Shown: one piece after another, positions 50,841 to 59,319 of the stretch | How the letters are laid out: each line of letters starts with the position of its first letter | Numbering within the stretch: the stretch's first letter is position 1 | DNA from: Pedobacter sp. HDW13 | GTDB lineage: Bacteria > Bacteroidota > Bacteroidia > Sphingobacteriales > Sphingobacteriaceae | Direction of reading: 5' to 3' | DNA length: 64,000 nt | Assembly: GCF_011303555.1 (NCBI RefSeq) | Contig: NZ_CP049868.1 | Coordinates: 5,704,001 to 5,768,000, forward strand | The notes under the pieces: generated by a model | Databases searched by the model: none | Seen by the model: only the letters and a program-made list of their open reading frames with translations | Told to the model about the DNA's origin: nothing | Position numbers and translations under genes: made by a program

Positions 50841-50850
50841 CAAACGTTTG
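50841..50850. promoter_or_regulatory. Second LacI-type operator, 3' of the gene
   Basis: CAAACGTTTG again, flanked by GGG and TGC (extended GCAAACGTTTGTGC), six bases after the LacI-family stop codon and ahead of the convergent AraC gene. It could allow looping with the site at 49754 across the 1.1 kb gene. Confidence 0.6.
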
Positions 50851-50860
50851 TGCTAAATAA

Positions 50861-51793
50861 TTAATGCTTATTTAAACTACCTGGCAAAACCTCGTATTGT
50901 TTTTTAAAGGCAGCAATAAAATGCTGCGTGTTTTTATAACCTACCAAAAAAGCGACTTCGTTAACCGTTCGCTTTTCTTTAGCCAGGTAGTAATGTGCTT
51001 TTTCCATTCTGATTTTATACAGATAGCCAAATACTGTATGGCCGGTTAGCGCTTTAAAACCTTTTTTAAGTTTAAAATCGTTAATACCGGCTTTGCGCGA
51101 GAGCTCAATTAAAGAGCTTGGCCTCTGCAGGTCGCGCTCTACCAGTTGCCGGGCATAAATAATCTTTTTTAAATCTTCTTCCTTTAAAACAACCCGTTGT
51201 TTATCCAACTTTTGGTTACTGTGGATCACAATTAGATCAAGCATACGCGCTTCTAAAAACAAACGCTTTACCCTGCCCGAATGATTGGCATGACTTAAGC
51301 TTTGTAAAATTGAGCTTACTTCGGGTGTTATCGGTTCTCTTAAAGGCAAAAGCGCGTCCTGATGAAATTCGCGTCCCATTGCCTTCTGAAAATAAGCTTC
51401 GGTAAGTTGAATATATACCAAACTTGTTTTTTCGGCTACCCGGAAAGCAATGTGGTTTACTTTACCCAGATTAAGGTTTTGCTGGTTTTTAGTCAGCGAT
51501 AAAAAATTTTGTTCTGCCCCACTACAGGATGTTAAGCTTCCGTTTAAACAAAATAACAGCCCAATGTGCTCGTGTGATGATTCAAAACATAAATCTTCAG
51601 GTTGATCACTTTCAAGCTCAACCAAACTGATATGAATGCCTTCGAACCACATTTCCTTTACATCTACATGCATATGTGGTGTGTTAATGGCAATCTCTGC
51701 TTCCTCTATATCCTTTAAGCCTGCAAAATTTGCCGGATAAATATTTTTATAGCATACCGTTCCATTAGCCTTTATTGAGCGCTTAATCTTCAT
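50861..51793 (-). CDS. AraC-family transcriptional regulator (PchR-like)
   Basis: A 310-residue regulator with an N-terminal sensing domain (residues about 1-195, with SLVYIQLTEAYFQKAMGREF) and a C-terminal AraC double helix-turn-helix. The latter contains PSSLIELSRKAGINDFKLKK and NEVAFLVGYKNTQHFIAAFK. The layout matches PchR, which senses siderophores and activates a TonB-dependent receptor. Here it is divergent from exactly such a receptor and a HmuY gene, so it probably controls that unit in response to iron or heme. Tandem repeats in the shared upstream region may be its binding site. Confidence 0.88.
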   Translation of the reverse strand: MKIKRSIKANGTVCYKNIYPANFAGLKDIEEAEIAINTPHMHVDVKEMWFEGIHISLVELESDQPEDLCFESSHEHIGLLFCLNGSLTSCSGAEQNFLSLTKNQQNLNLGKVNHIAFRVAEKTSLVYIQLTEAYFQKAMGREFHQDALLPLREPITPEVSSILQSLSHANHSGRVKRLFLEARMLDLIVIHSNQKLDKQRVVLKEEDLKKIIYARQLVERDLQRPSSLIELSRKAGINDFKLKKGFKALTGHTVFGYLYKIRMEKAHYYLAKEKRTVNEVAFLVGYKNTQHFIAAFKKQYEVLPGSLNKH

Positions 51794-51885
51794 TGATAAC
51801 CAATTTATTTAATTCTTACGGGTGATACTTTCCTATCCTTTTGAGCGATATAAAAAGCCTAATCCCTATCTGTGCTTTCAATTTA

Positions 51886-51918
51886 ATCCGTTTAGCGGCA
51901 TTAATTATCCGTTTAACG
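51886..51918. promoter_or_regulatory. Tandem 12-base repeats, candidate AraC operator
   Basis: ATCCGTTTAGCG (51886-51897) and ATCCGTTTAACG (51907-51918) differ by one base and are 21 bp apart, two helical turns. They lie between the divergent AraC and TonB-receptor genes. AraC-type regulators bind such direct repeats. A second direct repeat, TGCACAA at 51939 and 51949, is 10 bp apart and nearer the receptor. Confidence 0.55.
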
Positions 51919-51978
51919 TTATCTCCTTTTGGTGATAATGCACAAATTTGCACAATTATTTATAATTAGTCTAAATAA

Positions 51979-54048
51979 ATGAGAATATATTTATCAATTG
52001 CCTTATCGCTTTGTGGATTTGTTACTGTGGCTCAAGAAATTAAAGTTGATACCGCTAAGGCAAATGATTTAAAAGAAGTTGTCATTACCGGTCAGTTCGG
52101 CCCACAATCGTTACGTAACTCAGTTTACAACATCAGAACCATTAGCGCAGAGCGGATTAAGCTTCGTGCAGCAAATAGCGTACAACAGGTTTTAAATACC
52201 GAATTGGGCTTTCGTTTCAGCAACGATTTAACTTTGGGTACAACCGATGTTTCTTTAATGGGCATGACTGGCAGAAATGTTAAAATATTACTGGATGGTG
52301 TGCCCCTTGTTGATCGCTCGGATGCACGAGAGAGCTTAAACCAGATCGACATTAATACTGTAGAAAGGATAGAAATTGTAGAAGGCCCCATGTCGGTAGT
52401 GTATGGTACAGATGCCCTTGCAGGTGTAATTAATATCATCACCAAAAACCCCGGCAAGGCCTTGTTAAGTGTTAATGCGCGCATACAGGAAGAAACTGCA
52501 GGAAATGAATATAACCTGCTCAATGGTGCAGGGCAACACAATCAAAATTTAAGTGTAAGCTGGCAGAAAAATGGCTGGAGTGTACTGGCCGGTGCCTCGC
52601 ATAACGAGTTTGGTGGATGGAATTTAGCACCAAAAGATGCTTTTATACAAGAATTTAGTTTATACCAAAACCAATGGAAACCCAAAGCACAATGGCTTGG
52701 AAATGCCAAAATTGGTTACCGCAACCAGAACTTTAATATCTGGTACCGTTTGGATGGCGTTAAAGAAGATATCGACAGTAGGTTTGGAATAAATTCTACC
52801 ACTTTTGAGGGGAAGCTTGCCACTTACACCACCAAACGTTATAATCAACAGTTACAATCTGAATGGAGGATAAACAATAAACTACAATTAACTGCAATTG
52901 CCGGTTATACCGATTTGCAGAGATCAACCCACACCGTTATCCGTAATTTCACCAGTAACAGCGAAAGATTAAGTTCGGATAAGGGCGAACAGGATACCGC
53001 CAAATTTAACAATGGCATTTTTAGAGCTACAGCTATCTATGTACATAATCCATCTGTCTCATTTCAACCAGGAATTGAATACAACCGCGATGCTGCCAGC
53101 GGACAAAGAATTAGCGGATCGCCGGTGATTAACGATTATTCGGCATTTGTTTCTGCAGAAATTAAGCTTTCACCTAAAATTAACATTAGGCCCGGATTAA
53201 GGTTTATTAAAAATTCGGTGTACGATGCGCCACCTGTAATTCCGTCATTAAATACCAAATTCATTATAGCCAAAGATCTCGATTTACGTCTTGCTTACGC
53301 ACGTGGCTTTCGCTCTCCGGCCTTAAGAGAGTTGTTTTACGATTTTATAGATGCCAGCCATACTATTTTAGGCAATCCCGATTTAAAGGCTGAGCAATCA
53401 AACAGTTTTAACGGCTCTCTGGCATGGTCGGGTATACACCGTGGAGCTATACAGTTCCGTTCTACCTTATCGGGTTTTTATAACCTGTTTAAAAACAGGA
53501 TTATGTTTGCGGCCTCACCTACCGACAACTCAGTTACATCGCTATTTAACGTATCAAAATACAAAACCACTGGCGGCACTTTAGATAATACCTTGATTTA
53601 CAAAAATCTGCAAGCCACACTGGGCATATCTTACATAGGACGATATAATGAATTAAGCGAAAACAAAACCATTGAAACACCAGAGTTTACATGGGCTACT
53701 GAAGTAAACTCGAATATTACCTACTCCTTCACTAAAATAAATGCCGGGATTAGTCTTTTCTATAAATATACTGGCAGTTTACCCAGCTACCAATCGGTTA
53801 CAACAAACAATGAGCAGACCATAAAACTGGTTAAAATTGCTGCTTTTCATACAGCTGATTTAATGTTTAACAAAAACCTGTTTAAATCATTAACCCTTAA
53901 TGTGGGTGTTAAAAACCTGTTTAATGTTACACAGCTTTCTAATACATCAACAGCAAGCGGTGGTGCACATAGCACTGGTGGTGATGTTCCATATAGCTAT
54001 GGCAGATCGTATGTACTGGGCCTTACTTACAACTGGAATAAACTTTAA
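51979..54048 (+). CDS. TonB-dependent receptor of a heme/iron uptake unit
   Basis: A 689-residue outer-membrane receptor with signal peptide ending near residue 18 (FVTVAQ). The TonB box region and plug (LKEVVITGQFGPQSLRNSVY, residues about 30-150) include VSLMGMTGRNVKILLDGVPL and VERIEIVEGPMSVVYGTDAL. The barrel then runs to the end (GGDVPYSYGRSYVLGLTYNW). It lacks the carboxypeptidase domain of the SusC-type proteins and looks like the BtuB/HmuR class. HmuY follows 26 bases downstream, and a PchR-like regulator is divergent, so heme or iron-chelate uptake is likely. The HmuY link is the main evidence for heme. Confidence 0.9.
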   Translation: MRIYLSIALSLCGFVTVAQEIKVDTAKANDLKEVVITGQFGPQSLRNSVYNIRTISAERIKLRAANSVQQVLNTELGFRFSNDLTLGTTDVSLMGMTGRNVKILLDGVPLVDRSDARESLNQIDINTVERIEIVEGPMSVVYGTDALAGVINIITKNPGKALLSVNARIQEETAGNEYNLLNGAGQHNQNLSVSWQKNGWSVLAGASHNEFGGWNLAPKDAFIQEFSLYQNQWKPKAQWLGNAKIGYRNQNFNIWYRLDGVKEDIDSRFGINSTTFEGKLATYTTKRYNQQLQSEWRINNKLQLTAIAGYTDLQRSTHTVIRNFTSNSERLSSDKGEQDTAKFNNGIFRATAIYVHNPSVSFQPGIEYNRDAASGQRISGSPVINDYSAFVSAEIKLSPKINIRPGLRFIKNSVYDAPPVIPSLNTKFIIAKDLDLRLAYARGFRSPALRELFYDFIDASHTILGNPDLKAEQSNSFNGSLAWSGIHRGAIQFRSTLSGFYNLFKNRIMFAASPTDNSVTSLFNVSKYKTTGGTLDNTLIYKNLQATLGISYIGRYNELSENKTIETPEFTWATEVNSNITYSFTKINAGISLFYKYTGSLPSYQSVTTNNEQTIKLVKIAAFHTADLMFNKNLFKSLTLNVGVKNLFNVTQLSNTSTASGGAHSTGGDVPYSYGRSYVLGLTYNWNKL

Positions 54049-54074
54049 AATTAAAACAACATAATTAAAATAAC

Positions 54075-55142
54075 ATGAATAAATTAAACTCAATGATCGC
54101 AATCGCCTTTTTAGCGATAAGCTTTACGGCTTGCAAAAAGGATGCTGATGAACCTGTATTTGTTGCGCCACCATCAGACGGGAGCACTTTAACCCTTAAC
54201 GGATTAATAGGTGCCGAGGCCGGAAGTGCTGCTGGAAACAGCGTTTATGTAGATTTTAGTGCCGATAAACAAACTTCAGTTGAAAGAGATAGCTGGGATT
54301 TGGGTTTTTATTCAGGAGCTGATTTTAAAGTTATCTTAAACTCTACTAATGGTGCTTCTGCCCTGGTTATTAATAAAACAGACTTAAACGCAGTAACCGC
54401 CGCTGATTTTGACCCAAATGCATTAAAAGTTGGTCAAGGTCAAGGTAGCTTCACTATAGTTGACGACGGCAGAGAGGCAAATATTTTAAACAAAATCGCC
54501 ATTGCAGCAATTTCTGCAACTGATACCGAAAACAAAGTTTATATCATCAATAGAAAAGGTGGTGCAGCAACTGTTTTACCTAACGATGAACTTTATAAAA
54601 TCAGGATAATTAGGAAAGGTACAACAGGTTATACTTTACAATATGCAAAAGTAACTGAAACGACTTTTAAAACATTAGATGTTACCAAAAACGTTGATGC
54701 TAATTTTCAATTTACTTCTTTAGTAAAAGGAACTGTTGTTTCTGTTGAACCTGCAAAAGCAAACTGGGATATTGTTTGGGGCTATAGTATGTACTGGACT
54801 GCTACTTTCCCATATGCATTTTCGGATATGGTTTTCATTAATAATTTGGCGGGTGTAACTGCAGCATCTGTTGCTACCACTGTTAAAAGCTATGCTGCTT
54901 TTTCAGAAGCAGACATTGCAAGTGTAAGTTTTTCATCAGCAAGGGATGTGATTGGCTCAAAATGGAGAACCTCACCTAATCAACAAGGTGTAGGTGGAGG
55001 TGTTAGCTCAGATTTCTTTTACGTGATTAAAGACGGATCAGGAAATGTATATAAATTAAAATTTGTTAGCTATATCTCAGGAGATGGCGGTACCCGCGGT
55101 AAACCGGTAATCGAGTATAAATTGGTTAAAAAAGGTTCGTAG
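54075..55142 (+). CDS. hmuY: HmuY-family heme-binding lipoprotein
   Basis: The 355-residue product starts MNKLNSMIAIAFLAISFTAC, a lipoprotein signal with Cys at position 20. The rest fits the HmuY family, a surface or released heme-binding protein: SVYVDFSADKQTSVERDSWD, LYKIRIIRKGTTGYTLQYAK, ANWDIVWGYSMYWTAT and VIGSKWRTSP. In P. gingivalis two His residues hold heme; I cannot place equivalent ligands here, so the ligand may be heme or another chelate. It is in one operon with the receptor. A terminator follows at 55189. Confidence 0.85.
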   Translation: MNKLNSMIAIAFLAISFTACKKDADEPVFVAPPSDGSTLTLNGLIGAEAGSAAGNSVYVDFSADKQTSVERDSWDLGFYSGADFKVILNSTNGASALVINKTDLNAVTAADFDPNALKVGQGQGSFTIVDDGREANILNKIAIAAISATDTENKVYIINRKGGAATVLPNDELYKIRIIRKGTTGYTLQYAKVTETTFKTLDVTKNVDANFQFTSLVKGTVVSVEPAKANWDIVWGYSMYWTATFPYAFSDMVFINNLAGVTAASVATTVKSYAAFSEADIASVSFSSARDVIGSKWRTSPNQQGVGGGVSSDFFYVIKDGSGNVYKLKFVSYISGDGGTRGKPVIEYKLVKKGS

Positions 55143-55188
55143 TCAATAACCTCAATCAAAAAAAATATGTTTTGTTAGTTGGATAGAT

Positions 55189-55217
55189 GCTCTCCGCGAT
55201 GGGGAGCTTTATCTTTT
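55189..55217 (+). terminator. Terminator of the hmuY operon
   Basis: GCTCTCC (55189-55195) and GGGGAGC (55201-55207) pair around GCGAT, followed by TTTATCTTTTT. Confidence 0.75.
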
Positions 55218-55257
55218 TATAGGGAGGCAACCTACTATCGAAAAATCGAAATATAAG

Positions 55258-55385
55258 CGTCTTGCTGAACTTGTTTCAGCATCTCTCTAATAAAGAAGGC
55301 ATGATGAAACACCTGTGTCTGGATATCCGGGAATTTAAACACAGCAACCGCCTAATACTCCCCCTGAAACTAGTTCAGGAAGACG
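55258..55385. repeat. Widely spaced pair of the dispersed palindromic repeat
   Basis: Arm 1 at 55258-55284 centres on GCTGAACTTGTTTCAGC; arm 2 at 55361-55385 centres on CCTGAAACTAGTTCAGG. They are inverted to each other, about 76 bases apart, and match the family at 6315-6380. Confidence 0.75.
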
Positions 55386-55458
55386 AGCTAAATAGCATTT
55401 CTTATCTCTGCACATTAATGCAATCAATCGCACCAGCCTTCGTAAGGTGCTTAAACGC

Positions 55459-55490
55459 AAAAAGGGCTCTGGCGTACCAGAACCCTTTTT
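55459..55490 (-). terminator. Terminator of the histone H1-like gene
   Basis: AAAAAGGG with an inner CTCTGG pairs with CCAGAACCCTTTTT with one mismatch and a CGTA loop. T-runs on both strands. It lies 20 bases after the gene's stop codon. Confidence 0.8.
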
Positions 55491-55509
55491 GTTTCTTACT
55501 CGCGAAATA

Positions 55510-55689
55510 TTATTTGCCAGAGTTTTTCTTGTCAGTTACTTCTGCACGGATTTCTTGTGCTAAAACTTTAAGATCTTGCATTGCTTTACGCACACGAGTA
55601 CCAGCAGCTGCATTGCCAGCATTATAAAATTTTTCTACATCTGCTTCAATCGCAGCAACAGCAGCTTTAACTTTTGAGAATTTTTCCAT
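55510..55689 (-). CDS. Histone H1-like DNA-associated protein (59 aa)
   Basis: A short gene with ATG at 55689 and TAA at 55512-55510. The product starts MEKFSKVKAAVAAIEADVEK and continues FYNAGNAAAGTRVRKAMQDL, ending EVTDKKNSGK. It is helical and Ala/Lys-rich, and the KFYNxGNxAAGTRVRKxMQD core is typical of the histone H1-like family of Bacteroidota. These are small, abundant proteins, proposed to bind DNA or to help organise the nucleoid. No other domain is present. A strong terminator follows and the gene stands alone. It is easily missed because of its size. Confidence 0.9.
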   Translation of the reverse strand: MEKFSKVKAAVAAIEADVEKFYNAGNAAAGTRVRKAMQDLKVLAQEIRAEVTDKKNSGK

Positions 55690-55873
55690 CGCTAATTGAT
55701 GTTTTTAAGGTTTAAAAAATTTATTTTTTTCAATAATACATATTTACCTTGAATATACAACAGAAAGCAAATATTAATTTAAAATAAGTTTTGCACATTT
55801 TCACAAATCAAAAAAATGCCCTGGCACTATTATAGACGTATTTTTTCGATTTTCAGGATTAAAATTCAGCAAC

Positions 55874-56458
55874 TTAGTTGAGTTGTTTCGCCAGGTTTAT
55901 GAGGTTATTAAAGGTAAGATTGGCACTATTTATACAGGCTTCGTAATCGGCCTCTACAACCCTTTCATTAAGCACAGAAACAAAGGTTTTCCATTTTACA
56001 CTCAATTCGTCGCCATAAACGCCGTAGTAATTTAAGCCTTCTTCGTGCCCCTCAAAGTGCTTATTGGCTAAAATATGGCGCTTAATTACGTTTCCACCCA
56101 GTGTAGCCCCTTCAAACACATATAAAGCTCCCAAAACTTCGCCTGTATTTTTCTTCGGAACAAAGAGTTCGAAATCCAGACCGGGTAGCGTTAAATTATC
56201 AATTTGCCAGTAATTAAGATCTTTCTCTAAGGCAGCGAGTTTTAACCTGCTGTTCATATCCAGTTCAGCGGCAATATCTGCATCGAGCATATTGCTCAAT
56301 TCGTTTTCGAGCTTTTGGTGGATGATGTAATTAACAGTTAGTAATTTTCTATATTGTTCTACACTTAAAGTGTTATTCATTATTTCATTTACGAACATTA
56401 AAGATTCGAGCGCTGTGTGGTTCGCGGCCGTTTCGCTTCTCAATAAACTGGCAATCAT
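55874..56458 (-). CDS. bphO: Heme oxygenase (biliverdin-producing)
   Basis: Opens the heme ring to biliverdin, CO and iron. The 194-residue protein shows the heme oxygenase layout: the proximal His is in ETAANHTALESLMF (His14), and the distal helix region is VLGALYVFEGATLGGNVIKR near residue 115. Length is normal for bacterial forms. It lies immediately downstream of the response regulator and phytochrome genes on the same strand, though a terminator intervenes. It can supply biliverdin to that phytochrome, and the heme uptake genes nearby can supply its substrate. The symbol is given on this context. Confidence 0.88.
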   Translation of the reverse strand: MIASLLRSETAANHTALESLMFVNEIMNNTLSVEQYRKLLTVNYIIHQKLENELSNMLDADIAAELDMNSRLKLAALEKDLNYWQIDNLTLPGLDFELFVPKKNTGEVLGALYVFEGATLGGNVIKRHILANKHFEGHEEGLNYYGVYGDELSVKWKTFVSVLNERVVEADYEACINSANLTFNNLINLAKQLN

Positions 56459-56493
56459 AAGGGGTATTTAAATTTAAGTATTAATAAAAGAAG

Positions 56494-56523
56494 AAAAGAT
56501 CCGGCTTTACAACCGGATCTTTT
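56494..56523 (-). terminator. Terminator after the response-regulator gene
   Basis: AAAAGATCCGG (56494-56504) and CCGGATCTTTT (56513-56523) form a perfect 11-bp stem with an 8-base loop. It lies 13 bases after the response-regulator stop and 35 bases before the heme oxygenase start, so heme oxygenase expression would need read-through or its own promoter. Confidence 0.85.
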
Positions 56524-56536
56524 AATATAATTGTTG

Positions 56537-56956
56537 CTAATTTAACCTGAGATGTTGATTAAACCAAAAATCGTGCACAGAGTGTACACATTTCACCAGG
56601 TTATCGTAGCCATTAGGTTTCGTTAGATAGGCATTGGCTCCAAACTCCATCGAAGCCTTTACGTCTTCTGGATTGTCGGATGTAGAAAACAAAATTACCG
56701 GAATTGATTTCAGATAAGGAATATCCCTGATAAACTTCAACAAATCGAGTCCTGATAAACCGGGCAGGTTTAAATCAAGTAAAATTAATTTGGGTTTGAT
56801 TTTACTCTCAGCAAAATTTCGCAGCTTCAACAGCGCCTCGCTCCCATCTTCCACAATGGTGAGGTTTAAAGTATCTTTAACTTCCTGCACTGCACTCTGC
56901 ATAAAGAATGCATAATCTATATCGTCTTCTACGTAAAATATATCTGGTGTTTTCAT
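56537..56956 (-). CDS. Single-domain response regulator, partner of the phytochrome
   Basis: A 139-residue receiver domain with ATG at 56956 (MKTPDIFYVEDDIDYAFFMQ). The acidic pocket is EDD and the phospho-acceptor Asp is in LILLDLNLPGLSGLDLLKF; the Thr/Ser switch is LFSTSDN and the Lys is in YLTKPNG. There is no output domain, as in Rcp1 proteins that pair with phytochrome kinases. It starts one base after the phytochrome stop codon, so translation is probably coupled. The downstream target is unknown, possibly a phosphorelay. Confidence 0.92.
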   Translation of the reverse strand: MKTPDIFYVEDDIDYAFFMQSAVQEVKDTLNLTIVEDGSEALLKLRNFAESKIKPKLILLDLNLPGLSGLDLLKFIRDIPYLKSIPVILFSTSDNPEDVKASMEFGANAYLTKPNGYDNLVKCVHSVHDFWFNQHLRLN

Positions 56957-56957
56957 T

Positions 56958-59171
56958 TTATCTGTTTTTAAATGCCACATAAAAGGTAGAACCTGCGTTG
57001 AGTTTACTATCAAACCAAACTCTTCCGTTATGCCGCTCTACCACTCTTTTTACAATAGCTAATCCTACCCCTGTTCCTTCAATATCCTTAACATTATCCA
57101 TGCGCTTAAAAAGCTCAAAAACCCTGTCGTAATATCTGTTATCAATCCCAATACCATTGTCTTTAATGGCATAAACCGTTTCTTCGCCATCAACATAACC
57201 CGAGATCTCAATTCTGGGCTTATCGACCGTTGATGAGTATTTTACGGCGTTCCCAACCAAATTGGTAAACACCTGAGCAATCATCGTTCTATCACCCTTT
57301 AAATTAGGTAACTGGCCAAAAACCAATTCAGTCTTATCTGCTTTAAAAGCATTCCAAACTTCGGCTTCTATTTCCTTTAACAACAAAGGCATGTCAACTG
57401 TTTCAAAATTTATATCCGAACGGCCAACTCTGGCTAAATTTAGTATCTCCTTAATCAGGAAATTCATCTTATTGGCGCCATGCAAAATACGGTCGAGCAT
57501 CTTTTTGCCATTATCGTCGATACTTTTGTTTTTAAGCAACAGTTCGGTATATGTCTTAATCGAAGTTAAAGGTGTTCTTAGATCGTGCGAGATGGTATAA
57601 CTAAAGGTATCCAGCTCTTCGTATGCAGCCTGTAATTTCTCGTTAAGCAGCCTAATCTCGTTGGCTTTTTTATTGATATCGGTAATAATGATCTCGCGAA
57701 TGCGTAGAACAGAAGAAATTTCTTCGGCGCGCCAATTTTCGGAAGTATTGTTTACCACTTGCGACCAGGTTTCGAAAGATTTTCTGGGCGACAGATTTAA
57801 TAAACCATTTCTATCAGGACTTACTGGTTTCTCGGGATTACCCGCCCAGTTAACAGTGGTGATCTGTTCGGGCTTAAACCAGATAATCATTTCGCCCAAT
57901 TCTTTATTTAGGGTACAGGAAAGCATTCCCGATGCGATCTCTTTATATTTTTTTGCTGGCGAATGTATTTCCGATAAGCGGTGGGTGTAATAAATAGACT
58001 CATCGGTGGTTTTCTTTAACCACTCGGCCAGTTCCCGAATATCCACCTCAAGCGGCACTTCTCCAATGGTTTTGAGTTCATTTTCGAAAATAATGGCCAC
58101 GCCTGATGCCGTTGTAGCATCTAAAATCGTTCTTCTATGCCCTGTTATGGCTTCAATTAAATACTTATCGCGTGTTAAATACTCTGAAAGCACGTTAGCC
58201 GTATCTTTAAACTGCTCTACTACTTCTGCTTCTTCCTCTTCCTGGCGGTATTCTAAGGCCGATGAGAGAATTTGTCCAATCAGTTTAGAACCTTCCCTTG
58301 CCTTATAATCAATAAATTTCGGACTGTAATTGTGACATGCAATTAATCCCCATAGCTCGCCATGCGAAATAAGTGAAATGCTAAAACTCGATTGAACGCC
58401 CATATTTTTTAAATACTGGATATGTATAGGCGAAACGGCTCTTAATCCTCCGTTGGTTAAATCGAGCGGCTCATTTTCTTTAAAGGTTAAAATGGGTGCA
58501 TCGAGCTTATTTACATCGGCAATTAAACGGGTAAGGTTCAGTTTGTAAAGCTCCCGAGCCTGTTTTGGTATATCGGAAGCAGGATAATGCAAGCCAAAAA
58601 AAGGCTCTAAATCAGGTTCTTTTTCTTCTGCAACTACTTCACCATGACCATCGTCTAAAAACTTGTAAATCATGATCCTGTCGTAATTGATCAGTTTTTT
58701 AACCTCGAGTGCAGCACCGCTTAGCAAAGCAGAAACGCTCTTGCCCTGAAGCATGGATGATGCCGAACGGCCAATTGAACTTTGTATATCGTATTGCAGG
58801 GTTACCGGTTCAAACTCCAACAACCAGTTTTTTTGGGATGAAGAAATGATCAGGTAAAAGGGATCACCGTCCAGCTCAACAGGGTGCGGACTAATGGCGT
58901 CGAAATTATCGCGGATAATACCCAGCTTAAGCAGATCTTCTATATTAAACTCTGGATCTTGTTGTTTAATAAATGTATTAACCACAGCAAGAGGTTTATT
59001 TAACAGGTTTTTAGCCTGCTCACTAAAAAAATCTCCTGCATTTTCGCTGATGTAACTTATGGTAAGATCCTTTTTATCAACGGCTATCAGAAAACCGTGC
59101 GACTGAATTTTACCAGGAATGTGAATGGGTTCTTTATCACAATTGGTTAAGTCGACAGAAAATTTATTCAT
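56958..59171 (-). CDS. bphP: Bacteriophytochrome histidine kinase
   Basis: A red/far-red light sensor kinase of 737 residues. Domain order is PAS (about 5-115), GAF (about 140-310), PHY (about 320-490), HisKA and HATPase. The chromophore Cys is Cys11 (LTNCDKEPIHIPGKIQSHG). The GAF signature PASDIP and YDRIMIYKF, the second-shell WGLIACHNY, and the PHY tongue motif PRKSF are present. The phospho-acceptor His is in ISHDLRTPLTSIKTY, and the ATP site includes NLVGNAVKYSS and GTGVGLAIVKR. It should bind biliverdin made by the nearby heme oxygenase and phosphorylate the response regulator that follows. Confidence 0.96.
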   Translation of the reverse strand: MNKFSVDLTNCDKEPIHIPGKIQSHGFLIAVDKKDLTISYISENAGDFFSEQAKNLLNKPLAVVNTFIKQQDPEFNIEDLLKLGIIRDNFDAISPHPVELDGDPFYLIISSSQKNWLLEFEPVTLQYDIQSSIGRSASSMLQGKSVSALLSGAALEVKKLINYDRIMIYKFLDDGHGEVVAEEKEPDLEPFFGLHYPASDIPKQARELYKLNLTRLIADVNKLDAPILTFKENEPLDLTNGGLRAVSPIHIQYLKNMGVQSSFSISLISHGELWGLIACHNYSPKFIDYKAREGSKLIGQILSSALEYRQEEEEAEVVEQFKDTANVLSEYLTRDKYLIEAITGHRRTILDATTASGVAIIFENELKTIGEVPLEVDIRELAEWLKKTTDESIYYTHRLSEIHSPAKKYKEIASGMLSCTLNKELGEMIIWFKPEQITTVNWAGNPEKPVSPDRNGLLNLSPRKSFETWSQVVNNTSENWRAEEISSVLRIREIIITDINKKANEIRLLNEKLQAAYEELDTFSYTISHDLRTPLTSIKTYTELLLKNKSIDDNGKKMLDRILHGANKMNFLIKEILNLARVGRSDINFETVDMPLLLKEIEAEVWNAFKADKTELVFGQLPNLKGDRTMIAQVFTNLVGNAVKYSSTVDKPRIEISGYVDGEETVYAIKDNGIGIDNRYYDRVFELFKRMDNVKDIEGTGVGLAIVKRVVERHNGRVWFDSKLNAGSTFYVAFKNR

Positions 59172-59283
59172 ATATTATAGATAAGACAAACGCATTTGAA
59201 TTTACGAATTAACAAATATTAGTTTATTTTTTAGCATGCTGTACGAATTCGACAAATTCGGTTTCAAGGATAGTTTTTTATTC

Positions 59284-59291
59284 TATATTTG
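59284..59291 (+). promoter_or_regulatory. -7 promoter box of the 59320 response regulator
   Basis: TATATTTG matches TAnnTTTG, 28 bases upstream of the TTG start. Confidence 0.5.
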
Positions 59292-59319
59292 TTCCAACTA
59301 ATAAAAAAACATCCCCGTT

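Larger units (their letters stand above)
55143..55509. other. Intergenic region after hmuY with terminators and repeats
   Basis: No coding frame is credible here. It holds the hmuY terminator, a widely spaced pair of the dispersed palindromic repeat (55258-55284 and 55361-55385) and the terminator of the histone H1-like gene. Confidence 0.7.

Noticed and set aside
55262..55627. 121-codon plus-strand frame after hmuY
   Set aside because: It runs through a dispersed repeat, a terminator and the opposite-strand histone H1-like gene; its composition is not protein-like.
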